Source of the DNA: Desulfovibrio sp. TomC
GTDB taxonomy: Bacteria; Desulfobacterota; Desulfovibrionia; Desulfovibrionales; Desulfovibrionaceae
NCBI RefSeq assembly: GCF_000801335.2
Contig: NZ_JSEH01000004.1
Span: 1-64,000, forward strand
DNA length: 64,000 nt
Reading direction: 5' to 3'
Below are positions 9,294-18,173 of this stretch, piece by piece. Under the pieces are notes generated by a model, which had not been told where the DNA came from, ran no database searches, and was given only the letters and a program-made list of their open reading frames with translations. The position numbers and the translations under genes were made by a program. The first letter of the stretch is position 1, and the number at the start of each line of letters is the position of its first letter.

Positions 9294-10193
9294 CTATTGT
9301 CCGTGGCCGGAATGGGGCATGTCGCCTGTGGCTGGCGCGTCCATGGGCATGGGATTGTATTGGCGGATGATCGACTCGAACAGATCAGGATCGACCGATG
9401 AGAAATAGAGGACTGGCACACTGGAGCTTGGCTTTTGAAGTTCCTTGAAGCGGGCCAGGTCAAGCCGCTGCGGCGACTGTTTGACTTGCCGCACCCAGGC
9501 CTCAAAGTGTTCCTTGGAGTCGGCCAGGGCCTTGAATGTCATGGCCGGGTAGCCGGCGCCGCTGAACTGCTGGTTTTGGCCGATGTATTCGCCCGGTTCG
9601 TCAGCCATGAGGTGCAGCTTGGTTTCCATGCCGGCCATGGCGTAGATCTGGCTGCCGAGCTGGGGGATGAAAAAAGAGGTCATGACGGTGTCGGAGGTGA
9701 TCTGGAAGCTGAGCGGGACTTTGGCCGGGAAAACGAATTCATTGACCACGGCGATATTTTGTTCCGGATAAATGAAAAGCCATTTCCAATCGAGGCTCAC
9801 CACTTTGACCTGAAGCGGCGCAGCATCGGATTTGAGCGGGAGATACGGGTCCAGACGATGGGTGTCGCGCCAAGCCAAAAACGAAAGCACCGACACAATG
9901 ACAATCGGAATGAGCCACATGGCTATTTCTATTTTTTTGGAGTAGCACCAATTCGGGTCATACGGTGCATTCTTGTTTGTCGATCTGTACTTGAGAGGAA
10001 ACCAGAGGGACATGATGATGACTGGAAGGACAACCAGCAGCATAAGAACGAAAGATACGATAATGAGAAAGCGCTCAGAGTGCCCGATCGGCCCTTTTGG
10101 ATTCAAGACAATGAGTTCGCTACAGCCCTGGAGAAGGACAACAGCACAGAGCAGCAGCAAAATTGTGAATGCGTAATGCCATTTTCTTTTCAT
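9294..10193 (-). CDS. cyoA: Cytochrome bo3 quinol oxidase subunit II
   Basis: 299-residue lipoprotein subunit II. The signal peptide ends in a lipobox (LLQGC, Cys24), followed by two membrane helices (about 42-65 and 86-106) and a periplasmic cupredoxin-like domain. The paired Cys/His/Met ligands of a CuA centre are absent, as expected for a quinol oxidase. A COX_ARM-like segment follows ([16 protein letters not shown]). GAGGT lies 6 nt before the ATG at 10193; an in-frame start at 10211 is less likely. First gene of the operon, 22 bp before cyoB, directly behind a sigma-70 promoter. Confidence 0.95.
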   Translation of the reverse strand: MKRKWHYAFTILLLLCAVVLLQGCSELIVLNPKGPIGHSERFLIIVSFVLMLLVVLPVIIMSLWFPLKYRSTNKNAPYDPNWCYSKKIEIAMWLIPIVIVSVLSFLAWRDTHRLDPYLPLKSDAAPLQVKVVSLDWKWLFIYPEQNIAVVNEFVFPAKVPLSFQITSDTVMTSFFIPQLGSQIYAMAGMETKLHLMADEPGEYIGQNQQFSGAGYPAMTFKALADSKEHFEAWVRQVKQSPQRLDLARFKELQKPSSSVPVLYFSSVDPDLFESIIRQYNPMPMDAPATGDMPHSGHGQ

Positions 10194-10242
10194 ATGCCTA
10201 CCTCGACGCATTGAGGGACGTGTCTGGTCTCAACCTTGCCGA

Positions 10243-10273
10243 ATTATCTACTTTTTTCATAACTTGCTGTCAA
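10243..10273 (-). promoter_or_regulatory. Sigma-70 promoter of the cyoABCDE operon
   Basis: On the minus strand a perfect TTGACA (10273-10268) is followed after 17 nt by TAGATA, or after 19 nt by GATAAT. The AT-rich spacer contains gaaaaaag. It lies about 50 bp before the cyoA start. No FNR-like or ArcA-like box was recognised around it. Confidence 0.7.
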
Positions 10274-10710
10274 CGACGCCGACCCGTGGGGCACGACCCC
10301 AAGCCTTCCCGGGTCGAGACCGATTCGGTCAATGCGTCGAAGAATCCCTGTGGGGCGATGCGGCCGCGATCTTCCCGGCCATGGAAAGTCCGATCAAACC
10401 GCACGTGGCGTCGGGGCGGTGGCGTGCAAGGCGCGCTTCCCTGGTCAGTGGCGGGGGCATACGATGCCCGGTCCGAAACGAGGGTTGTGATCCCGGAAGC
10501 CTGCAAAAGCGCCTGGAGCCTTAGGCCCGGGCGTTTGCGGCAACGGCGGCCAGCCCCAGCAGCCCGACGCCCTGCGGAACTTAGGGCCGGGCGTTTGCGG
10601 CGATGGCGCAGACAGGGCCTGCTGCGGCAACGGAGCGACGCAGCAGGCCCCTTGAGGGCAGATCAATGGGCTTTCTCCCGGCGACCAGGAGCGCCCGCTT
10701 CTTGCGGTTT
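10274..10710. other. Gene-free region upstream of cyoA
   Basis: No supported gene. Its right part (from about 10440) resembles the sequence just downstream of the intact NHL-repeat gene near 27230-27430, for example ggcatacgatgcccggtccg against ggcatgcgatgtccggtccg. The segmental duplication described at the NHL stub therefore extends into this region. It also holds the 27-bp repeat pair listed separately. Confidence 0.55.
10521..10607. repeat. Pair of ~27-bp direct repeats 60 bp apart
   Basis: Two near-identical units, ttaggcccgggcgtttgcgg plus 7 nt at 10521-10547 and ttagggccgggcgtttgcgg plus 7 nt at 10581-10607, differing at about three positions. No coding role and no protein match recognised. 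Confidence 0.6.
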
Positions 10711-10917
10711 TTACTGCAACAGCAATAACCCAGGGGCCGCCGGGGAAGCTGTGGCGGTTTCGATCTTGCCCCCTTCAATGCGATTATTGTTGGCGTCGGC
10801 CACGTACAGCATGCCGGCTTTGCTTACGGCAAGGCCTTGCGGAAAGTTGAATTGCCCGTCGTCCCTGCCGGCGTCGGAGCCGGAAGCGCCGCCGCCGTAG
10901 CGTGTCCAGTTGCCGGC
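10711..10917 (-). pseudogene. 3' stub of an NHL-repeat protein gene
   Basis: An open frame of 90 codons (start 10983) whose last ~68 residues match the C-terminus of the intact NHL-repeat protein at 27438-29216. Compare YGGGASGSDAGRDDGQF with YGGGASGTAAGGDDGQF, then GMLYVADANNNRIE with GMLYVVDTINNRIE, and the same LLLQ ending. The signal peptide and all other repeats are missing, so this is the residue of a deleted paralogue and not a functional gene. It lies downstream of the response regulator at 11165, mirroring the layout at the other locus. Confidence 0.8.
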
Positions 10918-11164
10918 GGCGAGGGAAAATGCGTCCTTTTCCGATTTTCCTGACTCCATCCCTCTCCAGGGGACAGCGAGCACGAATACAACGGGAGGCT
11001 TGTCAGGGATTTTCCTGGTTTTGGTGTAACAGAATTCAGGGACATCCTGCGTCGCGCGAGGACAAGCGGGGAGCGTGGCGCAGGGCGTCAGCGGGAAGGG
11101 CGTAGAAACGCTCGGAACAGGGCCTTCGCGGCCCGATCCGGCAAGGGGGAAAGAGGCTGGTTGG

Positions 11165-11806
11165 TCAGTCGTGCCGTCGGATGGCGAACTTGCGCAGTTC
11201 CTTCATGCTGGCAAGCCCGAGCTTGCGCAGAAGGCGGCCGTAATACGTTTCCACGGTATGAAAGCTGATGTTGAGCGCCCGTCCCATCTCGGCGCTCGTT
11301 TCGCCGCGTCCGAGTCCGGTCAGGATCTGCTCCTCGCGCTGGCTCAAGGTGGTCTCGCCGGCTTCGTCCGGCGCGAGAAACCGGTCGGCCAGACGGCGCA
11401 TGACCTCGGGGCTGGCGTAGCGCTCTCCGGCGGCAACCTTCGCGATGGCCTCAAGCAGGACATCTTCGACCTCGCGCTTGGTGACATAGCCCCGGGCTCC
11501 CCGGGAAAAGGCCCCTTCGATGCTCTTGCGGTCCTCGTGCATGGAATAGATGAGCGTCGGAATGCCCCGGGCCGTCAGGTCGTCAATGAGATCCAGCCCG
11601 GATTCCTTGGCCAGGGACAGGTCCACCAGGGCCACGGCCGCCCCTGAGCCGTCGACGCAGGCCAGAAGCTCCTCCCGGCTCCCGGCCAGGCCGCATATGG
11701 CATGGCCGCTCATTTGCAACAGCACCGACAGGCCGTTGCGCATAACGGGATGGTCGTCGACCAGAAAGACGCGCACCCCGGATGGCGCAGCCTTATCCAT
11801 CGGCAT
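11165..11806 (-). CDS. NarL/LuxR-type response regulator
   Basis: 213 residues. An N-terminal receiver domain has the acidic pair in FLVDDHP and phospho-acceptor Asp62 (VALVDLSL); the C-terminal LuxR-type helix-turn-helix reads LSQREEQIL...GETSAEMGRALNISFHTVETY. Its start lies inside the 3' end of the kinase gene upstream (14-bp overlap), so the two are probably translationally coupled partners. A decayed, internally deleted copy is found at 29718-29863. Target genes are unknown. Confidence 0.92.
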   Translation of the reverse strand: MPMDKAAPSGVRVFLVDDHPVMRNGLSVLLQMSGHAICGLAGSREELLACVDGSGAAVALVDLSLAKESGLDLIDDLTARGIPTLIYSMHEDRKSIEGAFSRGARGYVTKREVEDVLLEAIAKVAAGERYASPEVMRRLADRFLAPDEAGETTLSQREEQILTGLGRGETSAEMGRALNISFHTVETYYGRLLRKLGLASMKELRKFAIRRHD

Positions 11807-13757
11807 CCTCCTGTGTTGTCTTGACTGCGGCGCACGAGAGGGAACAGGTCACGCTGGTCCCGCCGCCGGCCGCGTCGTCTATGGTAAGCGTCGCCCCGAT
11901 CATCCTGGCCCGGTGGGCCATGATGCGCAGGCCAAGTCCGCCTGTGGCAGGGGCCGCGCCCAGACGGCCGATGCCGTCGTCGCACACGGCCAGCGTCAGC
12001 CGCTGGTCCGGCCCACAACGCAGAGAGACGCTGATCCGGCCGGGGTTGGCATGCTTGACGGCGTTGGTCACGGCCTCCTGGGCAATGCGAAAGAGTTGGA
12101 CAAGTTGCTCGCTGTGGCACGGCGCACAGGCCAGATCTTCCCCATACGTGATCTCGACGCCGCTCGAAACACCCATGCGCCGGGCCAACTCGGCCAGGGA
12201 CGCCCCGACGTCGCCGGAGTCGTGCTCCACCGGCCAAAGCCCCCGGGAGAGGTTGTAAGCTTGGCTGACCGAGTCCTGCAGCAGCGCGGCAATCTCCGAG
12301 ACTTCTGCGGCCACGTTCGGCTCGGCGATGGGCCGGCGGGCAAGGGCCGAGCAGCGCAACCGGGTGCCGGCCAGTTGCTGGCACAGGCCGTCATGCAGGT
12401 CGTGGCTCAGGCGGCGGCGTTCCTCCTCGCTGACGTTCACGATTTCCCATTCCAGCCGGCTGCGCTCGTCCATTTCCGTCTGCAGAACGGCGGAGAGATT
12501 TTCCACGGCCGTAAATGCGTTGGAAAAACGCTGGGCCATGGCCAACGCCTGGGAAATGACGAAGGCGAGCAAGCCGAAAGGCATGAGGTTTTCGCCGTTG
12601 AGGCTGAAAACATGCCCGTATATGTCGTTTAAGGATGTGGCCGAAAGAATAAAATACCCAATGAGAAGCACCGACGCACCGGAGCGACGATGTCGCAGGC
12701 AAAGCAACAGCATGACAAGAAAGCAGGCGTTGAGGGCGAAGGCAGTGACCGCGAGCCAGGGGAGTGCATCATAGATGACAGGCTGGGGTTGCGTCAGAAT
12801 TATGCATACGAATACAATGCTTCGTATGTCGCAAATATATTGGATACAAGGAATGAATTCTTTCGGATACAGTGACCAGTAAAATCTGTAGAGAACCGAC
12901 CCTAATACGGAAAATCCGACAAGACAGATTTGGGCGAGAATTTCCGGGTCAGCTTTTGGAACAAACAAGGTAATCAACCAATCCGAAGAATCCATTGTGC
13001 TGTATATGCCAATGAAGAGGATGCAGCCCAGGCCGAAATAGAGGGTGGAAACTTCCTTTTTCCGCAGAGAATAGAGGACGAAATGGTAACTGGCCATGAT
13101 GAGCAGGCTGCCGGCAAAAAACATGGCCCAGGCCCAGGTGCGGATGTGCGCCTGTTCCAATTGACCCGGTAGGCCCAGCCCGATGGGATTGAGCACGCCG
13201 CCGCGGCGGAAGGTATGGTTGGACACCTGCAACACCAGGTCGATGGGGGCTCCGTGGCTCTCAAGGATGACCAGGACCAGGGAGCGATGCGCGGATTCGG
13301 TCGCGGCGCTTGTCCCCGCCACGCCGCTTGCGGCGAGGAGCTTGCCGTCGGCCCACAACCGGTAGGCGGCGTGGATGCCAAAAAGCCGCATTTCCAGTCG
13401 GCGCTCGCCAGGACCCGGCGCCAGACGCAGGCGCAATGTGGCCTGCCCCCGGCCGGGCAAGGGGCGGCCATGGAGCAAAACCCCTTTCCATGTGTGGGGA
13501 AGCGCCATGAAGCCGGAAGGCTGCGGCGGTGGGGCGTCGGGCGCGAAATCATCGGGAGTGAGCAGGCGGTCCCAGTAATACTGCCATTGGCCGCTTAAGG
13601 AGACCGGCCCGTCCCGGGCCATGTCCCAGCCGGAAAGATCAAACACGCCGTCCCTGGCGATGGGCATGGGGCTGTCCTTTCTGACGCAGCCATAGCCTGA
13701 CAGGAGGAGCAGCAGCCCAAAGACGGCAGCGGCCATCGGGTGCACAGGCGCTCTCAT
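11793..13757 (-). CDS. 7TMR-DISM sensor histidine kinase (HisKA_3 type)
   Basis: About 654 residues. The N-terminal signal sequence ends near a Cys (LLLLLSGYGC), possibly a lipobox. A periplasmic jelly-roll domain of the 7TMR-DISM extracellular type follows (GQWQYYWDRLL, LPHTWKG), then seven membrane helices (about 215-400) and a short coiled coil. The HisKA_3 phosphorylation box EEERRRLSHDLHDGLCQQL lies near residue 440, and an HATPase domain (NAVKHA, DDGIG, GGLGLRIM) ends the protein. This is the NarX/LiaS-like kinase type that pairs with NarL regulators. The start at 13757 lacks a strong ribosome site; the frame stays open to 13901. Confidence 0.88.
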   Translation of the reverse strand: MRAPVHPMAAAVFGLLLLLSGYGCVRKDSPMPIARDGVFDLSGWDMARDGPVSLSGQWQYYWDRLLTPDDFAPDAPPPQPSGFMALPHTWKGVLLHGRPLPGRGQATLRLRLAPGPGERRLEMRLFGIHAAYRLWADGKLLAASGVAGTSAATESAHRSLVLVILESHGAPIDLVLQVSNHTFRRGGVLNPIGLGLPGQLEQAHIRTWAWAMFFAGSLLIMASYHFVLYSLRKKEVSTLYFGLGCILFIGIYSTMDSSDWLITLFVPKADPEILAQICLVGFSVLGSVLYRFYWSLYPKEFIPCIQYICDIRSIVFVCIILTQPQPVIYDALPWLAVTAFALNACFLVMLLLCLRHRRSGASVLLIGYFILSATSLNDIYGHVFSLNGENLMPFGLLAFVISQALAMAQRFSNAFTAVENLSAVLQTEMDERSRLEWEIVNVSEEERRRLSHDLHDGLCQQLAGTRLRCSALARRPIAEPNVAAEVSEIAALLQDSVSQAYNLSRGLWPVEHDSGDVGASLAELARRMGVSSGVEITYGEDLACAPCHSEQLVQLFRIAQEAVTNAVKHANPGRISVSLRCGPDQRLTLAVCDDGIGRLGAAPATGGLGLRIMAHRARMIGATLTIDDAAGGGTSVTCSLSCAAVKTTQEDADG

Positions 13758-14041
13758 GCGCCAGCCGTCAGCTGCCGTTTGCGACCGTGATCGGGAGGCA
13801 TGGCGTTCCCACTGTCCCGGTCGTACAACAAAAGGGAAGACGCCGTTGTAACGGACATGCCTGGTCCCTCTTCCTCCTGGTTGGCAGGCACAAAAGCGCA
13901 TGCTTCGTCCGACATGGGTAGGCCGCTACGCCGGGCAGCGCAGGACACGTTGTGCGCAGCGGTTTTGGGCAACGCTGGGGATTTTTTATCGGTGTTTTTT
14001 CTTGAAGGCAAATTTCTCCGGACAAGGGACAGGCACGAAAT

Positions 14042-15427
14042 TCATTTGGCGTCCAGGAGGATTCTCAGTCGGACATAGTCTTGCAGGAGGCGTTGTTCGT
14101 CCGGCTCGATGCCGGCCGGCATCTGGGCCTTGCGACAATAAAAACCCGGAGCCCCGCACTGTTCGGCCAGGTTCAGCCGATCCACGCGACGGGCGCGCAG
14201 CAGCAGGCCCAGCCAGGTCTCGCCAGGGTCGCATTGGATGTCGCGGATTTTGGGTTGCCAGTAGTCGCCCGGCGTGACCGCAACGGCTTGGCTGAGCAGC
14301 AGGGCCAGGCTGGCAGCGCAGGCGACCCGGGCCGCCCGGCCCCAGCCGATGCGTTCGAGCCAAGCCAGTCCGGCCGCGGCCAGACACAGAATCAACGGGA
14401 AGTAATACCAGGAAAAACGGGCCTCTTCGCTCTGGTAAAAAAAGAGCAGTCCGATGAGCAGACCGGTTATGGTCGCCAGGAAGCCGGTGGCCGGGGAGAA
14501 CGGTCCTGGCCTATGCTTGGCAGCGGCCACGGCCAGGACCAGGGCGATCGGCACGAGAAAGCTGTAATACCACGTCCAGACGTTGGCGTAGAACCCGGCC
14601 ATGTCCAGGGACAGCCGCAACAAGGGGAACTGGACAGGCACCTGCTCGTGGGGGATGGCTGCATTCCAAATGAAAAGGAGCAGCCCGGCCAGGCCGACCA
14701 CGGCGGCGGAGAACAAAACCCGTGACCAGCCGGGCCGGCCGGTCCGCCGGTCATGCGCCCAGCTCAGGACAGCGCCGGCCAGAAACGGCAGGATGCCATA
14801 CAGCTGGGTCAGGCCGGCGAGGAGGCCCACGGCTCCGGCCGCCCGGAACTGGCGTGCATCATCCGTGAGGAACCATTCGAGCATCAACCGGGTCGAGACA
14901 AGTGCGCCGGCGATGGCCAGGGGGTCGGCCAGAATGAAGCTCCGGAAAAAGGCGTAGGGGGACAAAACGGCCATGGCGAACAAGGCTGCCTGGGTGCTGC
15001 CCGAAACACGAAACCGCCGCCAGATGGACAACAAGGCGGCCAGGGACAGGAAATGGGCCAGGCAAAGAGAGCCCACCACCACGAGCCCGCTGGAGCCAAG
15101 GAAAGCGTCCAGGGTCGTCACCAGGACGAAGACCGGTGAGCGTAAAAAAAACAATGGGCCGTCAACAGCGCCATGAACGAAGGCGCGGATATAAAGCCCC
15201 TCCAGGACCCAGTCGTAGCCATCGTATTCGATGTCTGGATAACTCGACACGAGGCCTGGCCCGATGAGTCCGGCCATGCAGAGCAATTGGACGAGCGCGA
15301 CCAGCCCGGCCGCAATGAGCCCGAGGCGCTTGGCGGTAAAAAACGGGCCGGGGATCTGGGGAAGCGCTCCGGGCCGGGTGCCGTCGAGGCCAGTGGGGGC
15401 TGTTGCATCAGTCGTTGAACATACCAT
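14042..15427 (-). CDS. Polytopic membrane protein, possible GT-C glycosyltransferase
   Basis: About 461 residues with around ten membrane helices. A first periplasmic loop rich in acidic and aromatic residues (SSYPDIEYDGYDWVLEG) follows helix 1, where GT-C mannosyltransferase-like proteins carry their acidic motif. The C-terminal ~70 residues are soluble and contain four Cys. No family was recognised with confidence. The frame also allows a TTG start at 15448; neither start has a clear ribosome site. It lies 284 bp upstream of the kinase gene in the same direction, with no gene in between. Confidence 0.6.
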   Translation of the reverse strand: MVCSTTDATAPTGLDGTRPGALPQIPGPFFTAKRLGLIAAGLVALVQLLCMAGLIGPGLVSSYPDIEYDGYDWVLEGLYIRAFVHGAVDGPLFFLRSPVFVLVTTLDAFLGSSGLVVVGSLCLAHFLSLAALLSIWRRFRVSGSTQAALFAMAVLSPYAFFRSFILADPLAIAGALVSTRLMLEWFLTDDARQFRAAGAVGLLAGLTQLYGILPFLAGAVLSWAHDRRTGRPGWSRVLFSAAVVGLAGLLLFIWNAAIPHEQVPVQFPLLRLSLDMAGFYANVWTWYYSFLVPIALVLAVAAAKHRPGPFSPATGFLATITGLLIGLLFFYQSEEARFSWYYFPLILCLAAAGLAWLERIGWGRAARVACAASLALLLSQAVAVTPGDYWQPKIRDIQCDPGETWLGLLLRARRVDRLNLAEQCGAPGFYCRKAQMPAGIEPDEQRLLQDYVRLRILLDAK

Positions 15428-15608
15428 GGTGACGCTCGAGTCTTTCAAAATGAAGTGTCGTTATTTACAAATCTTCCTGTCACACAGCAAGCACGACCTG
15501 AAACTCGTGCTTAAAATCCGCACTTTTTGGTCCCCAATTTGCCTCCAGAGAAATTTTTCAACAAAAAAATGGCTTCCAGTTTTCATCGCAATCCATTGAA
15601 TTTGCCGA

Positions 15609-15651
15609 TCGGCGCGAAGCGATTCGAACGCTCGGCATCCTGTTCCCAAAG
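15609..15651 (-). repeat. Degenerate tRNA-Pro 3'-half remnant (att-like), oldest copy
   Basis: 43 nt aligning without gaps to the anticodon-loop-to-acceptor part of the intact tRNA-Pro at 29998-30074, with about 7 mismatches by eye. The match stops at cccaaag, the anticodon loop. Read as a displaced attachment-site half left by integration at the tRNA. The 423-bp gap 15449-15871 otherwise holds only the conserved arm at 15717-15795. Confidence 0.65.
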
Positions 15652-15716
15652 CCTTCCTGCTCGGTTGTATCCATAGAAAGAGTGGGATAGTTCTTGAAGT
15701 CCGACAAGTCAGACCA

Positions 15717-15795
15717 GACAAAATCGATCTTCTCCGGACATTCCCGGTTCTCCTGGGGATATCCAACGCCTCGGTTTTCCTCCGTTGGAGCACCA
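15717..15795. repeat. Conserved ~80-bp arm sequence, copy 1
   Basis: Starts gacaaaatcgatcttctccg and continues through a conserved ttcccggttctcc block. Related copies are at 17728-17804 and 27056-27135. Each begins 65-68 bp after a tRNA-Pro remnant. Copies 1 and 3 also share ggttgtatcc in the spacer (15663-15672, 27002-27011). Best read as the element-side arm of an attachment site. Confidence 0.65.
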
Positions 15796-15871
15796 CATCT
15801 CTGGGTTCAATCGGAATCCATCGGCCCAGAGGAGAAACACAGGGGACATGTTTGTGCATCACCTGCAACAT

Positions 15872-16855
15872 TTATTTTTTCGAGCGACAACACGCCTTGT
15901 CGTTGCCGTCATCTTCTTGTTGAGAGAGCTTGTCTCCCAAATCTATTGCTAAAAACGGCAAAGAGCCAACCATCAGTTCTGCGCGCATCAAGGCCATGAA
16001 TGACGCAAGAGGCGGAGAAATCCACTTGTTCTTGTGGTGCAGCATCAGCACGGCCACTTCCAAAGCGGGGCTGTCCCAGGGGAGAACCGCCAGGTTGCCT
16101 GCAGCAATGTCCTCACGGACCGCCGATGTCGGCAAGATGCTCACCCCGAGCCCGTTTCGAAGACATCCCCGGAGCGACGCTGCGCTGGAGAACTCCAGAC
16201 AGGCTGCCGTGCGCACCCCGGCTTCGGCCAGCATGTTTTCAAATACCTTGCGATAGGCGCAATCCGCCGTACAAAGCAGCAATGTCTCGCCGGCCAAGGC
16301 TTCCAGCCCGAAGAGCGCCCCGCCTCGCGCCAGCCGATGCTCCGGTGCGGCCACCAAAACCAGCTCCTCCATGCCAAGAGCTTCCACAATGAGGTCGCCG
16401 GCCCGAACGCTGTCTGCCATGAGAAAGGCGAGATCGGTGATGCCCTGGCGTAAATCATTCTCCAACCCCTCGACGGTGCAAGAGATAAAGCGCAGTTGCA
16501 AATGGGGATACGCCTCTCGAAACTGTCGGATCACGCGTCCCATCCGCCAGGCGCAAAGGGACTCGGGCACTCGAATGGTGAGCACCCCCCGCGCTTCCGA
16601 AGCTCCGGCCACCCAGGCCCTGGCTTCGTCTTCCAGGTCCAGGAGTTTGACAGCCATTTGCTGCAGGCGTTTGCCGGCTTCGGTGAGGGCCACGCTCCGG
16701 CCGAGGCGTTCGAAGAGACGGACCTGCAATTCGTCCTCCAAGGAAGCGATTCGCGCTGAAACCGTCGATTGAGCTGCGTGCACCTCCAGCGCAGCACGAT
16801 GAAAACTGAGATGGCGCGCCACAGCCGCAAAGGTTCGGACATCCCGCAATTCCAC
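15872..16855 (-). CDS. LysR-family transcriptional regulator
   Basis: 327 residues: N-terminal winged helix-turn-helix (residues 1-60, with AAQSTVSARIASLEDELQ and LFERLGRSVALTEAG), then a periplasmic-binding-protein-like effector domain (VLTIRVPESL to about residue 290). It is divergent from the C_GCAxxG gene at 17013 with a 157-bp gap, the classic layout for a LysR regulator and its target. The C-terminus has a short Cys/Lys-rich tail (DDGNDKACCRSKK) beyond the usual family end. Confidence 0.92.
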   Translation of the reverse strand: MELRDVRTFAAVARHLSFHRAALEVHAAQSTVSARIASLEDELQVRLFERLGRSVALTEAGKRLQQMAVKLLDLEDEARAWVAGASEARGVLTIRVPESLCAWRMGRVIRQFREAYPHLQLRFISCTVEGLENDLRQGITDLAFLMADSVRAGDLIVEALGMEELVLVAAPEHRLARGGALFGLEALAGETLLLCTADCAYRKVFENMLAEAGVRTAACLEFSSAASLRGCLRNGLGVSILPTSAVREDIAAGNLAVLPWDSPALEVAVLMLHHKNKWISPPLASFMALMRAELMVGSLPFLAIDLGDKLSQQEDDGNDKACCRSKK

Positions 16856-16879
16856 AAGCGTCTCCTGGGCAGGGTTTGT

Positions 16880-16892
16880 TCGGAATTTCCGA
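16880..16892. promoter_or_regulatory. Candidate LysR operator between divergent genes
   Basis: TCGGAA-T-TTCCGA, a perfect 6-bp inverted repeat with a 1-bp centre, 25 bp from the LysR start codon inside the 16856-17012 divergent region. LysR sites usually contain T-N11-A with dyad symmetry; TCGGAATTTCCGA fits. Position and symmetry are the only evidence. Confidence 0.35.
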
Positions 16893-17012
16893 TCAACCCC
16901 TTCGGATATATTCGCTAGATTCGATCAGAGACCATGATTAAACAGAAATAAAGATCGAAGCAACCGTCGCGCCGACCGTGTTTCGGCACGACGCAACCGG
17001 AGGGCGAAAGCC

Positions 17013-17513
17013 ATGGAAACGCGAGAAGTGGAGCAACGGGCGCAGGAACTGTTTGAAAGCGGCATGAATTGTGCGGAAGCGGTGTTGACGGCTGTCCTGG
17101 CCGGCCAGGGAGTCGAGGCATGCGAACAGGCCGCGCGGCTGGGGACGGCTTTTGGGGCAGGGGTGGGCCGCAGTAAGGAGGAAATATGCGGGGCGCTTTC
17201 AGGCGGGCTCATTGCCCTGGGCTATCTTCAGGGGCGTCGCTGTGGAGACGAAGCCTGGGACGGGTTGGCGGCCCTGGCGGCTGGTGTTCGAAATCGTTTC
17301 AAGGCAGCCCACGGCTGTACCTCCTGCGCCGCCTTGTTGGCCGGGTTCGGAGCACAGGAAGGCATGGACAAGTGTATCCGGCTGTCAGCCCGGACAGCCG
17401 GTCTTTTCCACGACGCTCTCCGAAACCCCGAAGCCGTTGAAACCTCTGGCCCGGCTTGCGGCTGCGCGGCGCGACAGGCCAAGCCGGCCGCAACCGGGCG
17501 TTGTTGCGGGTAA
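17013..17513 (+). CDS. C_GCAxxG_C_C family (putative redox) protein
   Basis: 166 residues. The family pattern is present: GMNCAEAVL (Cys20), a glycine-rich GTAFGAGVGRSKEEICGALSG region (in parts, about residues 46-66), and a later paired Cys (GCTSCAALL). These proteins are common in anaerobes and presumed redox-active, but their reaction is unknown. The Cys-rich C-terminus (CGCAARQAKP...CCG) is unusual. GGAGGG lies about 10 nt before the ATG. Probably controlled by the divergent LysR protein. Confidence 0.85.
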   Translation: METREVEQRAQELFESGMNCAEAVLTAVLAGQGVEACEQAARLGTAFGAGVGRSKEEICGALSGGLIALGYLQGRRCGDEAWDGLAALAAGVRNRFKAAHGCTSCAALLAGFGAQEGMDKCIRLSARTAGLFHDALRNPEAVETSGPACGCAARQAKPAATGRCCG

Positions 17514-17579
17514 CTGTCGTTTTGCATCGTATGCGTGCGGTCGGTTGGCCTCCAGGTTGCCAGCCGCCCGCAAAAGATA

Positions 17580-17611
17580 AAGGGGATAGGCCAACGGTGG
17601 TTTATCCCCTT
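17580..17611 (-). terminator. Hairpin next to the second tRNA-Pro remnant
   Basis: Stem AAGGGGATA / TATCCCCTT with a 14-nt loop; on the minus strand it is followed by a T-rich TTTATCTTTT. It sits just beyond the remnant, where the intact tRNA has its own terminator, so it may be the old terminator of this tRNA end. It could also serve the end of the C_GCAxxG gene. The 17514-18173 gap contains no gene, only this hairpin, the tRNA remnant and the arm repeat. Confidence 0.55.
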
Positions 17612-17617
17612 GAAATT

Positions 17618-17663
17618 TGGTCGCGGCGAGGGGATTTGGACACCCGGGGTCCTGCGCCCTAAG
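17618..17663 (-). repeat. Degenerate tRNA-Pro 3'-half remnant (att-like)
   Basis: Starts with TGG (the CCA end on the minus strand) and aligns without gaps over 43 nt to the intact tRNA-Pro 3' half, with about 7 mismatches, ending at the anticodon loop (cgccctaag). T-loop bases that a functional tRNA needs are altered, so it is not a tRNA gene. Confidence 0.65.
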
Positions 17664-17727
17664 CCTTGCCGTCTTGTCGCATCGAGTTGATAGCCAATAA
17701 TCAATTGAAGATACGTATGGCTGTCCG

Positions 17728-17804
17728 GACACAATCGATCTTCTTTGGGCATTTTCGGTTTCCCATTGGTTCTCCAAAATCCCGGTTATCCAAGACTGGA
17801 GAAC
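17728..17804. repeat. Conserved ~80-bp arm sequence, copy 2
   Basis: Starts gacacaatcgatcttctttg, 65 bp after the tRNA remnant at 17621-17663. More diverged than copies 1 and 3 but collinear over its length (…ttttcggttt…, …cccggttatccaag…tggagaacc). Confidence 0.55.
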
Positions 17805-18173
17805 CATAGTTCAGCGCCATCCGGGAGGTAATTTGAGCCACTCCCAGAGACGAAAGGGACGTATGGACTGCATTGGCGGCGCATGAAGAAGTGTAAACCC
17901 TTGCCGATTGCGCCTCAGCCCGCACAGTGTCACGCCATTCTGTTGACTGTCGCCGCAAGCCATGCGATATTTTTACAAAATGGTATCGTAGCCCACGTTT
18001 GGCCAGCGCTGCGGAAGCATGCACTCTGAGATTTCAGCTGGAGTCATACTTTCCACTTGGAGACGTCTGTCTGTATATTGTTCTGGGACAGTTCTGAAAG
18101 GATATTGATTGCAGGAGTCATTTGTTACGCAGGATGTATGACTTTATTCAGTCCAACAAACAATGGAGGGGTT

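Larger units (their letters stand above)
15652..17663. mobile_element. Inferred decayed island D at tRNA-Pro
   Basis: Segment between two tRNA-Pro 3'-half remnants (15609 and 17621). Cargo: a LysR regulator and a divergent C_GCAxxG protein. It begins with the conserved arm sequence. No integrase, excisionase or transposase gene is visible, so the boundaries rest on the repeats alone. Confidence 0.45.
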
